Below are positions 21,665 through 33,100 of a stretch of DNA of 64,000 nucleotides, piece by piece (positions within the stretch are counted from its first letter, which is position 1; the number at the start of each line of letters is the position of its first letter). A program made the position numbers and the translations under genes. The DNA is from Blasia pusilla (lineage: Eukaryota > Marchantiophyta > Marchantiopsida > Blasiales): NCBI GenBank assembly GCA_050084515.1, contig CM114275.1, positions 9,176,001 to 9,240,000 of the forward strand, in the 5' to 3' direction. The notes below the pieces were generated by a model. That model searched no databases. It was not told the origin of the DNA and worked only from the letters and a program-made list of their open reading frames with translations.

Positions 21665-21881
21665 TAAACATGTGTGTAAAAATGACTGAGATGATTGACA
21701 GATCATGGGATATGACTTGTAGATAACTGAGTCATTTATACTGCTATTTCAGTTGTTCATTTATGACTATTTGGGTTTCTAAGTCATACAATATGACTTC
21801 ACCAATAGAGTCATACTTTTATTCATTTCATTCATAAATCATTCATAGTAGAGTCCTAAAAACCATACTTTTCTTCTAGTG
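21665..21881. mobile_element. CACTA right end, second copy
   Basis: ATGACT/AGTCAT motifs cluster at 21680-21830 and the segment ends ...TTTTCTTCTAGTG at 21881, as at 5309. The flanking trinucleotide is ATA. A left end with a matching duplication was not found; 21486 (CACTAGTAAGAA) is the only nearby candidate and its flank (ACT) does not match. Confidence 0.6.
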
Positions 21882-24640
21882 ATATATAGTACTGCAGATG
21901 CATATCTGCAAACTGAACCTATATCATGAACTGACAATGCTTATCCAGCATGTTCAGCATCAATTCTGTTTCAGGCTCCCAATATTTCCTACAATGGGCC
22001 CCTACTACCAAAGTCACTTAATGAAGGAAAACACATCTGATCCACTACTCAAGTTAATGTTATTTTGAGAGTTTGTCCAACTATTTATTACATCAAATTG
22101 ATGAACAGATTTCCCATTGTTATGTACAATAACACTTGATTTTTTTGTTTGCAAAAACCTCAGATAATATACAACACCCGCCATGCACTCATCTTTGTTC
22201 GGCTCACTTGCCGCACTATGACAATTTTTTCTCAGCTTTCAACTCACTGCTACCTAGTCACCTATAGTGTGCACACTATTTTTGAGCATTATAACCTTAT
22301 AGCATGCTACAGTTGTCACTATGGCCATGGCCAGCTTTCAGTCACTGAAACATTCCACATATTGCACACTTTTCTGCACAATATACAAACCATTTTTGTC
22401 TTTTTGTCTTTTGTGTCCTTTCTACCACGCGTTCTCAACTATTCACTCCTCTTCTTGTTTAAATTGCTATCGCATTATTTCACTTGGACTATGTCTTGCA
22501 ATGCAGAATTGTTGTTTGAGGATTTGTACACATACTGATATTCAGTTCTATACCTTATATGTTACCAACAATGCTTGATGAATTTTCTGTTGAATTGCAT
22601 TGGCAACAAACAACATAGTTGCAAAGTGTTCCTATACCTTTATGTTGTTCACTTTCATGCTACACCAAAGATCTTCATGTTATCTATATAACAAGTTTTG
22701 TAATTTATACTACAGAAGAGAACATCACACAAGCGCTCTAGTAGCTCTACCTATTGGACACCACCTAGTGGCACACACAAGGAGGGTGGTGTTTATGAAG
22801 TACAACCGATTGTAGGTAGGACAAAATTATCTTGGCGATTCATTGATACTGACAAGCAACATACAACAACGCCACAATCGACTACTACACTTGTAGGCTT
22901 TGTTTTTTATGCTCCCTTGAAGAATATTGAAGCTTTGAAGGACCAGATTCATAAGGTTGAGTCCCATAACAACACTCTAAAGCAGGTGTTGTAGTATGTT
23001 AATACAAATCAAGGACCAAACATAGCAACCATTATTATTCTACAAGATCGGCTCAACCACCTTTATTAAAAAATTCAACTACTTTGCAGCTATTGTACCA
23101 GTAGCTATTCACATGATTTGCGCATGGTTGAACATATTCAACATCTTCACTGATTCTTCAGTGTTTATGTCCAGAAAAATGTTGTGTTTAAATATCTCAA
23201 TAGCTACCCTTATTAACTAAAGCAGTCCTATAGTACTTACAATACTTTGTTGGCAAACAATGCATTGTGCAACTAAGACATTGCACACACTTGGTATTGT
23301 ATCTTTTTTTCACGTGAGCTACATTAATGTTGGTTTTTGCATGCCATTTGCAATTTCTCACACAAGATCGTTTCACCTTTTTGTGTCGTTGTATCCATTT
23401 TGAAGAGCGCTCTATCTACTTCAGATATTTGAACTCATTCAATAACTATACAACTTTTCCAATGCACTTTGATAGTACAATCATGGTTATCTCTCCCTGT
23501 CCAAAATGATTGGTCCAATACATTTCATACTGCTGCCCAACGCCCATGCTTTGCCAAGCCAAGACGTGCAACAATACCAAGAAATTTCAGAGAGCATGTT
23601 TGTTGAGAATGTAGTGTTTGATTACTCTCGGAAAAATCACGAACATTTGCCAAAGACATGACAAGTTTAGGGTACCATAATTCATGCTTTGAACTTAACA
23701 CCTCCGTAGACCAGCATGATGCTCAAGCTGAGTATATAGGGTAACAATGTAGATCTTTTTTCGCTTACCTTATGAAACAAAACTTCACTAGTCAGCTACG
23801 TTTGCATTGTTACAAGATCTTCTCCGCCTTACATGCTAACTTGTTTTCTCAAGGCTATATCACACATACGTACTTGAATAAGATGAACTGATTTTCATTT
23901 GGAACTATGATTGGCTTCATGTATAGCAACTTGTACATGCTACTGTTCCTCAACTCCTTTCGATAGTACCACAGGTATGCATTGCTGCAAACATGAGCTT
24001 TCACGCAAACTTACTCGACCGTAAAATGTCTTGCTTCATACCAACGACACCATAAATCCTCAACCCCTCTACTTCTATGTGATATTTTTTGAGTCATTAC
24101 CAATTTCTATATACGATGTTGTAGCATACCTCTACAAGTGACGATCAAAGTTTTCTTCATCTCATAGATCCATGCTCCTACCATAATTTTTGCTATCATG
24201 TGATGGATCCTTTCTTGTGTATCACGTTCTTGCCCTTTGATTAATCAACATTAACCTCAAGTAAATAGTCGTAATAGCTTACACAAACACCAAGATCCAC
24301 ATGAAACTTAAACTATCCCATGTGGACAAGTTTGACTACAATTGTTTACACACTCGTCGCTTTTGTAACTTGCACCACTCATGCGTTTATTGCAAACAAT
24401 TCACTTTATCCTTGTGTAATTTCTAGTGTGGCTAAAAGGATCAAGCATTTAATTTCTTGACTGAGAATGTGTTAAAAGCACAAACACTCTCACTTTTTCC
24501 ACACCATCGTACCAACTTATTTGTAAGGTCTACTTCTTACCGTTGTTATATATCTACGGAATTTTTTCAATATGGATTATGGCCTATTTTTGGCCCATTA
24601 TTTATGTTTTAGCGGTGGGGCCACTTTCTTGTTAAATTTG
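21882..24640 (+). other. decayed Helitron-like DNA, no intact gene
   Basis: Evenly AT-rich, with many stops in all frames. One frame at about 22730-22994 reads SSSTYWTPPSGTHKEGGVYE, then FYAPLKNIEALKDQIHKVES, ending at a stop. Its spacing of hydrophobic and charged residues (KNI...L...E...N....L) parallels the coiled coil encoded after the Helitron helicase at about 62690-62780. I take this as a relic of a related element. Frames at 22149-22578 have no recognisable content. Confidence 0.35.
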
Positions 24641-24924
24641 AAAATAAAATAAAATTTATTTAAAAATTTCTAGATGAAAAACATTTATGGCCCCTACATG
24701 TATGTTTCTTTTTGCTTCTTGGCTGTGCGATTATCTTGGTATACATATAAATTATTGGTATACGTACAAACTACGGTTCCATCCCATTTCTCTCCTCCCA
24801 AAATGATTTGTACGAATTACAAAATAAATTTCTCACCTATCATAAGGGCTGCATACGGGTTCATTTCAATTAATTAATTTAGAATAAATTCAAAGAATAA
24901 GGAGAGAAGTGAGGTTTTCGCTTC

Positions 24925-24941
24925 TATAATCTACACGTGTA
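24925..24941. promoter_or_regulatory. TATAAT and G-box-like palindrome upstream of the RBR gene
   Basis: CTATAATCTACACGTGTACG contains the perfect palindrome TACACGTGTA (24932-24941), with an ACGTG core as in plant bZIP/bHLH sites, next to a TATAAT. It lies about 360 bp before the proposed ATG at 25298. Function is inferred from position only. Confidence 0.3.
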
Positions 24942-25297
24942 CGCATTCATTGGAAGGGCTTAATCTCTCGCAATATCTCATGACGGCGGCACGGGAATGA
25001 GCAGCCCTACTAGAGCTACTCATTCCGGTCCGTCTCAGGGCGGCGGCAGAAATGAGCAGCCCTTCTCACGAATCATATTGGAGAGAATTGGATCGCGAGT
25101 GTATGCGAAGAGGTGCACACTTCGTATGAAATCTTTTCTCGACCGTTACACATCGTCGCCACCCATTCGACCACTGCCGATCGGTTCGTGGCGCCGCGGC
25201 GAGTAGCTACTGCACGAGTCGAGAGAACGTTTTCGATTCGAGATGAGAAGCTAGTTGTAATTAATGTGTGGCCATATTTCAATTGAATCGTAGCGCT

Positions 25298-28200
25298 ATG
25301 GAGGAGCATGAGGACTTGTTGACGGTTATGCAATTGCAAGCAGCTGAGTTAGCTCGGGTCATTCAGGAGTCCGCCGATTTTGAACTGGCTTGTGAACTTC
25401 AGCTGGCTGAAGCGATTGCGGTGAGTGCGGCGATGGCGATGGACCGTCACGGTTCTGCGGCCTCTCAGCCGGGTGATGTGGTGACGCTAGATGAAGAAAA
25501 CGCGGATACGCATACAGGTATCGAAAGCCCGGTCAGAACTATGGGGACCGGAATCCGACCAGGCCTCGATGAAACGAATGCATTAGTTCTTCGAGAGTTA
25601 GAATATTATTCCGTCAAGATTAGACAGTAGATTAGACATTGACAATGCCTCGTCAGTCTAAGAGTTGCTTCCGAATGGTGTCCCCGGACAAATCACTGCT
25701 GCTGGTGAGTCCTTAGAATCTTATCGCCATTCCGATAATTCTCTATGCCTTTCAGTTCTGGAGTCCTCGAGCCTGTCACACTCCAGGGCAGGAAAATTCA
25801 ATGTAGGCAGGCTTCATCGTCCAATTCCCTGTAGTACCTCCTGCAGGTATCGGCACTCCTATCGTCGTCGTATGCTGTCCGGGACTTGCTCGAGGATGTT
25901 GGACAAATTCTACACTCGTACACCACCACTCATCTTTACGTTCCTTTCAGAAATCACCGACGCTCTTCATCTAGCTTCTGTACACGCTGAGATCTTAGAC
26001 GATCCAGTTGCATCTCAAGTCATACGCAAGATGATAAAGTAGTTCATAAGTTGTAAATCGTGGAGATGATCAACAACTTAGGTAGACTACCAATGCTCTC
26101 ATATTTTTCCAATGTAGAAAAGACTACAGATTCTAAACAGCCTAAGAAATCGCATAATACTCGTGCACTCTCCAATCAGTAACAGCATGGCACGTCCATA
26201 TAAAATTAATATACATCCAATCTCATGCAATTTCTTAGGTGGTTTAGAATATGTCACATACATAACTCTGATACACGGCCAAAGACTACCTATACCTGCA
26301 CTTTCCAAACAGCAAGAGCATGGCACTTGCATATGAATTGAGAATACATACAATGGTGCTTCTTTGAGGTTTGAGATGTTTCGGAGTCACAGACAAGATG
26401 TCCACGTATTTCTTGCACTGGTATGGATGGATAATCCAGCGCCGGGGGGCTACCGATGCCGTTCGTTTAGCGAGGGGTTTTCAGTTGTAAGTGATTACTT
26501 GCGAGTTGAACGATAGATGAGACTAATTTTATGGTTTTGTTGCGGTGTAGATGAAGAAGAATCTGGGATGACCGCGGCGGAAGCCCCTTCCGGAGACCGC
26601 AAAGCGGCGCTGACTGAGCAGCACGAAGAAATGGAGAGGCTCAATCAGGCAAGTCCGGGAGCGCAGGAATTCGCCAGGCCTTCCCTACAGCTCCAATTCT
26701 TCTAAACCCTGGTGAAGAAGAACTAAAAGATGATGCGTTTGTACAATTTTCCTGTACTTGTAGGTGATCGGGGTTTGCAGTGCTCAACGCTCGATTTTGT
26801 CATGCCGTTGTAAATCCTTCCAGCTAATGGAGGTTATTCGTCCTTTGGACAGCTATTGGAAGACGAGGCCGAAGCGTTGAAAGAGCAAGCTAGGCTTGAT
26901 GAGCTGGAGGAAGTTGCGAAGCACGATGGTAGATTTTCGCGTTTCTTATCTTCACTGTCAGAACGAGAGTGGGGAGATAAGGGCATGAACTTGGACGATC
27001 CTTACACCTTCTCGTCAAAAGAGGCAAAGGCATCCACGTCCAGCGATGACAGAGGCCTATGGAGTCACAAACGACGGTGCGCTCCGATACTTGATGAAAC
27101 GCTTTCAATCAATCGCGCGAATCGCGGAAAGGCCCTTATGTGGGAACCAGCCGTAGCAGCTGCATTTCTCGTGGAACCTCTCCGGCCGGAACTGGAGCGG
27201 ACTTATTTAGGAATGATCGTAGAGGAGTTTCGCTCTGACGGTGAGTGTTGTCCAGACTCTTGTAATTCCCATTCCCATTACTAAGAATTCGTAGGCTTCG
27301 TCCGAGGCCGACCTTGAGTGCAGGCGCTCAGGGCTGCACTGCTTGACTGCTCAGACTCGGAATTCTCCGGGTAAGAGCTTGTGATGGCTGGGACTGAAAT
27401 GCGATTATTTCGTCAAATATCGACATGCAGGGCGAGCTGGCTGTTCACGAGTCTCGGAGGATGATCGACCCATTTGTGACATTTGTGCCGTAGCTACAAT
27501 GGAGAGCTATAATTCTACAGTTGTAAGTCCGGAGTGTAATCATCAGTTCTGTATGGAGTGCCTCCAGACGTATGGCGAGGCGACGGTGAAGAGTGGAAAA
27601 TCTCACATTCCCTGTCCGCAGCCCGACTGTAAGGAATTGTGGTCAACAGATATGTGCGAGAAACTCCTCTCACCGAAGACTCTGATGATCATCACACAGC
27701 GTCAAATAGAGGATGCTTTTCCAGAGTCGCAACGTGTGTACTGCCCATTCCCAGATTGCTCAATATTGCTACTGAAACCAGATGCTGTGCGGCAACCTTT
27801 CAGCTCCAGTCACCCGCATCCAACAGTCATCGGAGGAGTGGAGTGTCACTCATGCAATCGGTATTTTTGTTACGAGTGTAAGGTACGATTTAAGCTTCAG
27901 TGGCCGAAGCCATCGCTCATACTTGTTGTGTATTATTGTTGTCGTCATTGACTATTTCTAACCGAAGAAGCTGAAGGCAACACACATTGAGGAATGATGA
28001 GATCCTGGATAGGTCTTCATTCCACTGAAGTGCCTCCAGATGTATGTTAAGGTGAAGGTGAAGAGTGGGAAATCTCACATTCCCTGTTACCAGCTCGTGA
28101 ACGTCCAGAGGATGGGAATGCTGCTCACTTTTGACTCCTATTTTCACTGAAATTGGAAATGGTGCTTGGACTATCGCGTTATTGTGGGTGCAATTGCGCG

Positions 28201-28840
28201 TTATTACTATCGTAATAACGCGCAAATGCACCCAGACAAGTTTCAGATGATGCGTATGCAGGTCTGGAGTTTGCTCGGACTAGGTAGATCTCATTGGCAC
28301 TTGAGGTAAAGTTACAAATCTTCAGCCAAGCGGCGAATGTTCAGACGTGTTCTAAGGTTTCTCTGAATTGATTGATCTCACTTTCAGGTACCATGGCATG
28401 GCGATCTAACTTGCGAAGAGTTTCAAAGCATGCCGCCGGACGAAAGATCGGCTCACGATTTCGTCCTACTCCAGGGCTTGGCGAAGCAACAGAACTGGCA
28501 GCGATGCAAAAGATGCGGTTATGTTGTAGAGCTCAGTGGTGGGTGCGCTCACATTACCTGCAGGTACTGCACGCTCAATCCGACCCGCGATTACTTTTAT
28601 GTATATTTTATTTCCAAACTTCATGATCTGGTATATACTCCTGTATCTTCTCATTTCCGAGACAAGTTCATTTCGGAGAGATTGTGAATCGAATGCTTCT
28701 TCTCACCCGCAAGCGATATGTAGTCTCCCATAGCGACACCGAATTAATGCAACTGTCCAAATTTTGACTGCCACAGATGCGGCTCCGAGTTCTGCTACTC
28801 TTGTGGTGCGACATGGTCTCATGGCCACGTCTGCCGGTAG
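25298..28840 (+). CDS. RBR (RING1-IBR-RING2) E3 ubiquitin ligase, multi-exon
   Basis: Transfers ubiquitin through a RING2 cysteine. Exons with matching phases and splice sites: 26549-26648 (GC donor AG|GCAAGT), 26853-27240, 27431-27882, 28388-28563, 28777-28840. RING1 has PICDIC, CNHQFCMEC and CPQPDC. IBR has CPFPDC, CHSCNRYFCYEC and WHGDLTC, completed across the 27882/28388 junction. RING2 has CKRC, GGCAHITC (second Cys of this group's first triplet is the expected catalytic one) and CGSEFCYSC, ending HVCR and a stop. The first exon (ATG 25298) encodes MEEHEDLLTVMQLQAAELAR and an Ala-rich helix, like plant RSL1-type RBRs. Fragments AGIGTPIVVV (25843), EITDALHLASVHAEILDD (from 25951, after a good acceptor) and ATDAVRLARGFQL (to 26486) look like the RNase H-like domain of that subfamily. 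I could not connect 25.6-26.5 kb in one frame, so the N-terminal half is incomplete or damaged. Confidence 0.85.
28030..28095 (+). repeat. partial copy of the RING1 exon inside an RBR intron
   Basis: GTGCCTCCAGATGTATG... to ...CTCACATTCCCTGT repeats exon sequence 27557-27622 with changes that break the frame. It lies in the intron 27883-28387. Confidence 0.75.
28186..28233. repeat. intronic 21-bp inverted repeat (hairpin)
   Basis: GGGTGCAATTGCGCGTTATTA (28186-28206) pairs with 28213-28233 with one mismatch around a 6-nt loop, CTATCG. It could be a small foldback element or a structured intron segment. Confidence 0.85.
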
Positions 28841-29500
28841 AAGAGCGTAGATACAGATTACAGGGAGGAGGAGCCTCCATCGCCAGGCCCATGAAGACCC
28901 CGGGCCCTACTTTTCACTCGAAGAGAAGAGCACATTCCGATCATCATAGCTCCGACATACCTCCTCCACACGCAGTCATAGCGAGCTCCCCATGTTATCA
29001 ACAGTAACACCGTGTGTCGCTCCATCCTCAGGTGACAGATACACCGAAGCTTGACGGGCACCAAAGATCGAACCAGTGCTACAGAACACCTCCCACTTGC
29101 GAGGAAAAGCTTCAAGCACATATCAGCTGCCTCTCTTGTTTATACATGGAGCCTTTTGTCAAAGAGACGGGGAAGTGCGAAAATGCGTAGCCCACCCACC
29201 ACTGCGTAGAGATTCCTGTAGTGAGTCGGAGAGACTCTCATGAATTAGTGCCTGTCGTAGCCTGGACCTCGCGTCCTACGAATGGAGGAAGAAAGTGAGA
29301 GAGCCAGGGAAGTGAGACTTCTCAGTTAGACCATGACACTCAAATATTTAGAGCACATGTGTCATTCGCATGCAAGAACTTTGCAAGGGACGGGGAAAGG
29401 CACACAATTCCTCTATCAACCATTTGTAGCCACGAAATTAAGAGACGAGGAAAGAGCCAAAGAGGACATCATCATAAGGCAGTAGACCATGGGCGACAAT
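28841..29500. other. downstream of the RBR gene, no supported gene
   Basis: Short frames on both strands (28777-29121) with no motif. The AAGAGACGGGGAA/AAGGGACGGGGAA words recur at about 29163, 29387 and 29440, suggesting loose repeats. Confidence 0.5.
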
Positions 29501-30137
29501 CCCATTGGAATGCATGGTAGTTTCTGAGTTTGTAGGATTGACATGATGCCCGTATGAAAAGACTAGTGAGCATGGTTTTCTAATAATTTAGAAATGTTTT
29601 TCATTTTAAAATTGAATCTCAATCTACTTTTCTTACATCAAGTTTGATAGCATTTCACTTTTAAACAATACTTAACCTCTCCCAAATAATTCCATACCTC
29701 CATGAAAGATGGAACCATTTTCCTTAAATTAAAATATTATTGACCGGATACCCTTTAAATGAATTCCTCCCATTTCTTATCAAAATAACATCCACTAATT
29801 AAATTGTAAGTTATCTGACGGGCAAGTCCATGTGAAAGGACCCACTCAAAGTGTCAAATGTTTTCTTTCTGCCTCTAGAGGTAAGAAACATTTTCTTATT
29901 GCTGTCACATGCATATATAAAGAATAGACCCTCCATCAATGGTAAAAATTTCAACCAATGAAACTATTTTCCTCATCCATTTAAATTCATCTTCCTTTTC
30001 CCTAAATATGGGATATGAATTAACATCATTATTTAAAAATAATCATGTTTGTGATTTAAAATTCTAAATGAAATTTTATTTTCCTAAATCGTAGTAGAAT
30101 AATAGCATTTCTCTAATCTAGGTGTTTCCACTTCTCA

Positions 30138-30256
30138 TTTAAAATTTGAATGATATTCCACTCCACAAAACTCCTTTCATGAAACTTTAAAAAATCTTTT
30201 AAAATTTGAATGATATTCCACTCCACAAAACTCCTTTCATGAAACTTTAAAAAATC
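30138..30256. repeat. 60-bp tandem duplication
   Basis: Two nearly identical 60-bp units, TTAAAATTTGAATGATATTC... to ...CTTTAAAAAATC, offset by exactly 60 bp. Confidence 0.95.
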
Positions 30257-30733
30257 CTTGTTCCTTCCCCTAAAATTTGAGGAATGAAAATCCTATTTTT
30301 TGGTTAGTTTTCTATCATTACTTATTATATATTATGAAAATTTACTATCAGTATAATAAAAATTACTAATTAATAGAAGTGTTTTCTTATTTCATTTTTC
30401 CTACCTGTCTAATAAGACCTAAGGGAACAATGAGTATGCTACTATTTTATCGTATCGTCTAATATTTTGTCACCAAATATTAAATACGTATGGATTTAAT
30501 TAAAAGAATTTAAAAACAAATGTTGACCATACAAATATCGCATTAAAAATAGGTTGATTGTAATTTTTTCACAAGGAAATAAATTTTATTGAAAAAATAA
30601 ACTAATTTTTTAATCGAAATATATTATTAATTAATTTTATTTAATTGATAAAATTTTGAACGAGTAAATGAAGTTTAGATTAAAACTCTATGGAAAGGTG
30701 AAATTACTTAGAAATATGCAATTTTCTTGATGG

Positions 30734-30799
30734 AAATTTTAAACAATACTTACTCTAAGTATTTACTCTTCTACTTAGAGTAAGTATTGTTTAAAATTT
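30734..30799. repeat. perfect 27-bp inverted repeat (foldback)
   Basis: Arms at 30734-30760 and 30773-30799, with core AAACAATACTTACTCTAAGT, are exact complements separated by 12 bp. It is a MITE-like foldback or cruciform-prone site. Confidence 0.9.
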
Positions 30800-32572
30800 T
30801 ATGGAGGGATGAAATATTTTAAGGAAGTTGGATATTATTTAAATAATTAAGAAACGTAATTCTTACAAAAATTTAAAATTGTTATTCTCTTAATATTTAA
30901 TAAAAAATCATTTTAATTTTAATTTTTATACGAAAAATATATCTAAATTATTTTTAATTGTATTTTCGTGCACAAGCATAAGGATTTCAACTATTGTAAT
31001 GTAACAAAGGTCCAGCATGCGAATATGAGAGAGATTAATTAAAATCGTTGTAATAGATTTACTATCTATGATGCATGTGGACAAAGTATGTGTCTGCAAA
31101 TATGTCCATGGATCTACGTCCGTCTTATGGAATGACTTCTTCATGTTGGCCCTATCTTCCTTCTTTTCTTATTCCCCTCATTGCCTTCGTATTCCATATT
31201 TTCCCGTTTTTTCCTCCTTCCATCCTTATTGTTCCATTCGTCTTTGCCCTGCCTTCCATCATTAACTATAAATTATGGGTTCCACCTCTTGCAACCGATG
31301 TCCATAGATATATCTAGAGTCTAGAGACGCATTTTTCTGTTTTTATGCAAACATACGCAATACGAGTCCCTGCAAGTAGAGTATTCAATAGGACCATGAA
31401 ATGCAAGTATAAATACAAATACTTTGTTTAAAAGTAATTATGTTTCATTTGCAAGCAAGGATTTTGCAATGGATTGGAAAGGCTATACATATCATAGCTA
31501 AAATTATTATGAATAATAATTTTAGCTATAGTGTTTTTGTAGCCATGGAATTACGGTGGGAGGAAAGAGCCAAAGAGAATGTCATCGTAGGGCTTATGAC
31601 CATGAACTATAATCCTACTGGAAAATATGGTTTTTTATTTGTTACAGTAATAAGATGTCGGAAAGATGCAGAGGCAATTTATAGAACAGAAAAGAATGAT
31701 TCCAACCATATAAACATTTTTTTTTAAAGAATTTAATGAACAAACACCTGGCATGTGACTATGGGAGAGCTTGATTAAAATTCTCATAATATATTTTTTA
31801 TAGCACAATACGAAGTCCAAAATTACAGAGAAGAGAATAGCTCCAACCAAGTAATTCTTCATTCCCAAATAATATTGTGTGACAAATGAAGATTATCTAG
31901 TTGCCCTAGTAAGATTATCTTGTCAATCTATGTCCATACAAGGTTTCCAAAATTTGCATCATCCGTATCTTTAGGTAAGATAGTCAGAGTTCATAATCTT
32001 GAGTTATCATGTTAGCCCACCTTCATCCAACAACTCATACTTGATTTTGCAAGCTTTACTCCCTATTATCTTTCTAGGAAGTTTTTGCCATAAGTCACAC
32101 TCCATTGTTGCACTATTCTATAGAGAAAAACCCATAAAAATTTAAACATAAACATCGGCTATCATAGATCTATGCATCTACAATCCAAGATAATCCAAGG
32201 AAAAAAATTGTTCAATCTTAAGCATCCTCATACACTTCGACATATATATCTCTTTTAGTACCTTTCTTGGTAGTATTGTCAATTTATCACCAACACCATT
32301 GATGGTCTCTTATTGTCTCTACGGCACTTGGAGTTGGAATAGCATATAATCCTATTGATTGTAAAGCCATTGACAAGTGTATATTTTTATTAAGCAAATA
32401 ATCGTTTAGTACCCAAATGGTATCACTCCCTCCTCATGAAAATACCATCATTCTAAAAAAATGAATCTAATGTTGGATATGCATACTTAAAAGCCACACT
32501 TGAAAACCATACACAATAACATTCAATAAATTTAAAAATTGAAAGACTTTTTGATTATTTGTCATAACCATA

Positions 32573-33100
32573 TTAATAAGGATGGAAGAGTCCTTCATAT
32601 TGATACGTATCATGTGCATGTGGGTCATTTATACCATGTTGTGACTCGTGACCAGTATAACGTACATGGCTCTCAAAACCAAAAGGCCTTGATCCCTTGT
32701 TCTTGCCTTGGAAATTTTCAAGAAATATGTGTGGACCTAGTTGTGAAAAGTTCTCAAAACCATAGGGTTGGGATCTTTCCTTGCTACCCCAATTCGAAAG
32801 AATGTTTTGGGACGTAGCCATAGGGTTAATCCCTATGCTATATGAATGGGGGATGTCCTTATCTCTCCATCCACCATCCCTTTCACCTCTTGGAGAATTG
32901 CTAATCATGGGAGGGTCAACTTGTACATGCATTCCCATGTGTTGGTTGGCTATACCAACCATCCACCCATGAGGTCTCCATGCTCCACACCATTTCATAG
33001 CAATATTTTCATGTGGAAAGATCATTGCTAGAATCCCCAATATAGTAACCATTCCCCCAAGGATTTTTAGATGCATTATTATCGTGCATACTGTCCCCAA
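32573..33100 (-). CDS. unrecognised 175-codon ORF
   Basis: Longest open frame in the AT-rich region. It is rich in Gly, His, Pro, Ser, Asn, with a loose internal repeat (RSQPYGFENFSQ and GSRPFGFESHVR). No known domain. It could be a low-complexity N-terminal exon of a CACTA-type second protein, since a CACTA end lies 2.2 kb away at 35329, or an old gag-like piece. The start methionine is arbitrary, and it may be non-coding. Confidence 0.3.
   Translation of the reverse strand: MGTVCTIIMHLKILGGMVTILGILAMIFPHENIAMKWCGAWRPHGWMVGIANQHMGMHVQVDPPMISNSPRGERDGGWRDKDIPHSYSIGINPMATSQNILSNWGSKERSQPYGFENFSQLGPHIFLENFQGKNKGSRPFGFESHVRYTGHESQHGINDPHAHDTYQYEGLFHPY

Larger units (their letters stand above)
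29501..32500. other. AT-rich intergenic DNA
   Basis: No convincing gene; short frames at 30926-31868 lack motifs. It holds the duplication and foldback listed separately. Confidence 0.55.

Noticed and set aside
21486-21881. 396-bp miniature CACTA element
   Set aside because: The left CACTAGTAAGAA only loosely matches the right TIR, and the 3-bp flanks (ACT and ATA) differ; kept as a possibility, not called.
28841-29121. Extra C-terminal exon of the RBR gene
   Set aside because: The frame closes with TAG at 28838 directly after RING2, as in many plant RBR proteins, and the following frames have no motif.
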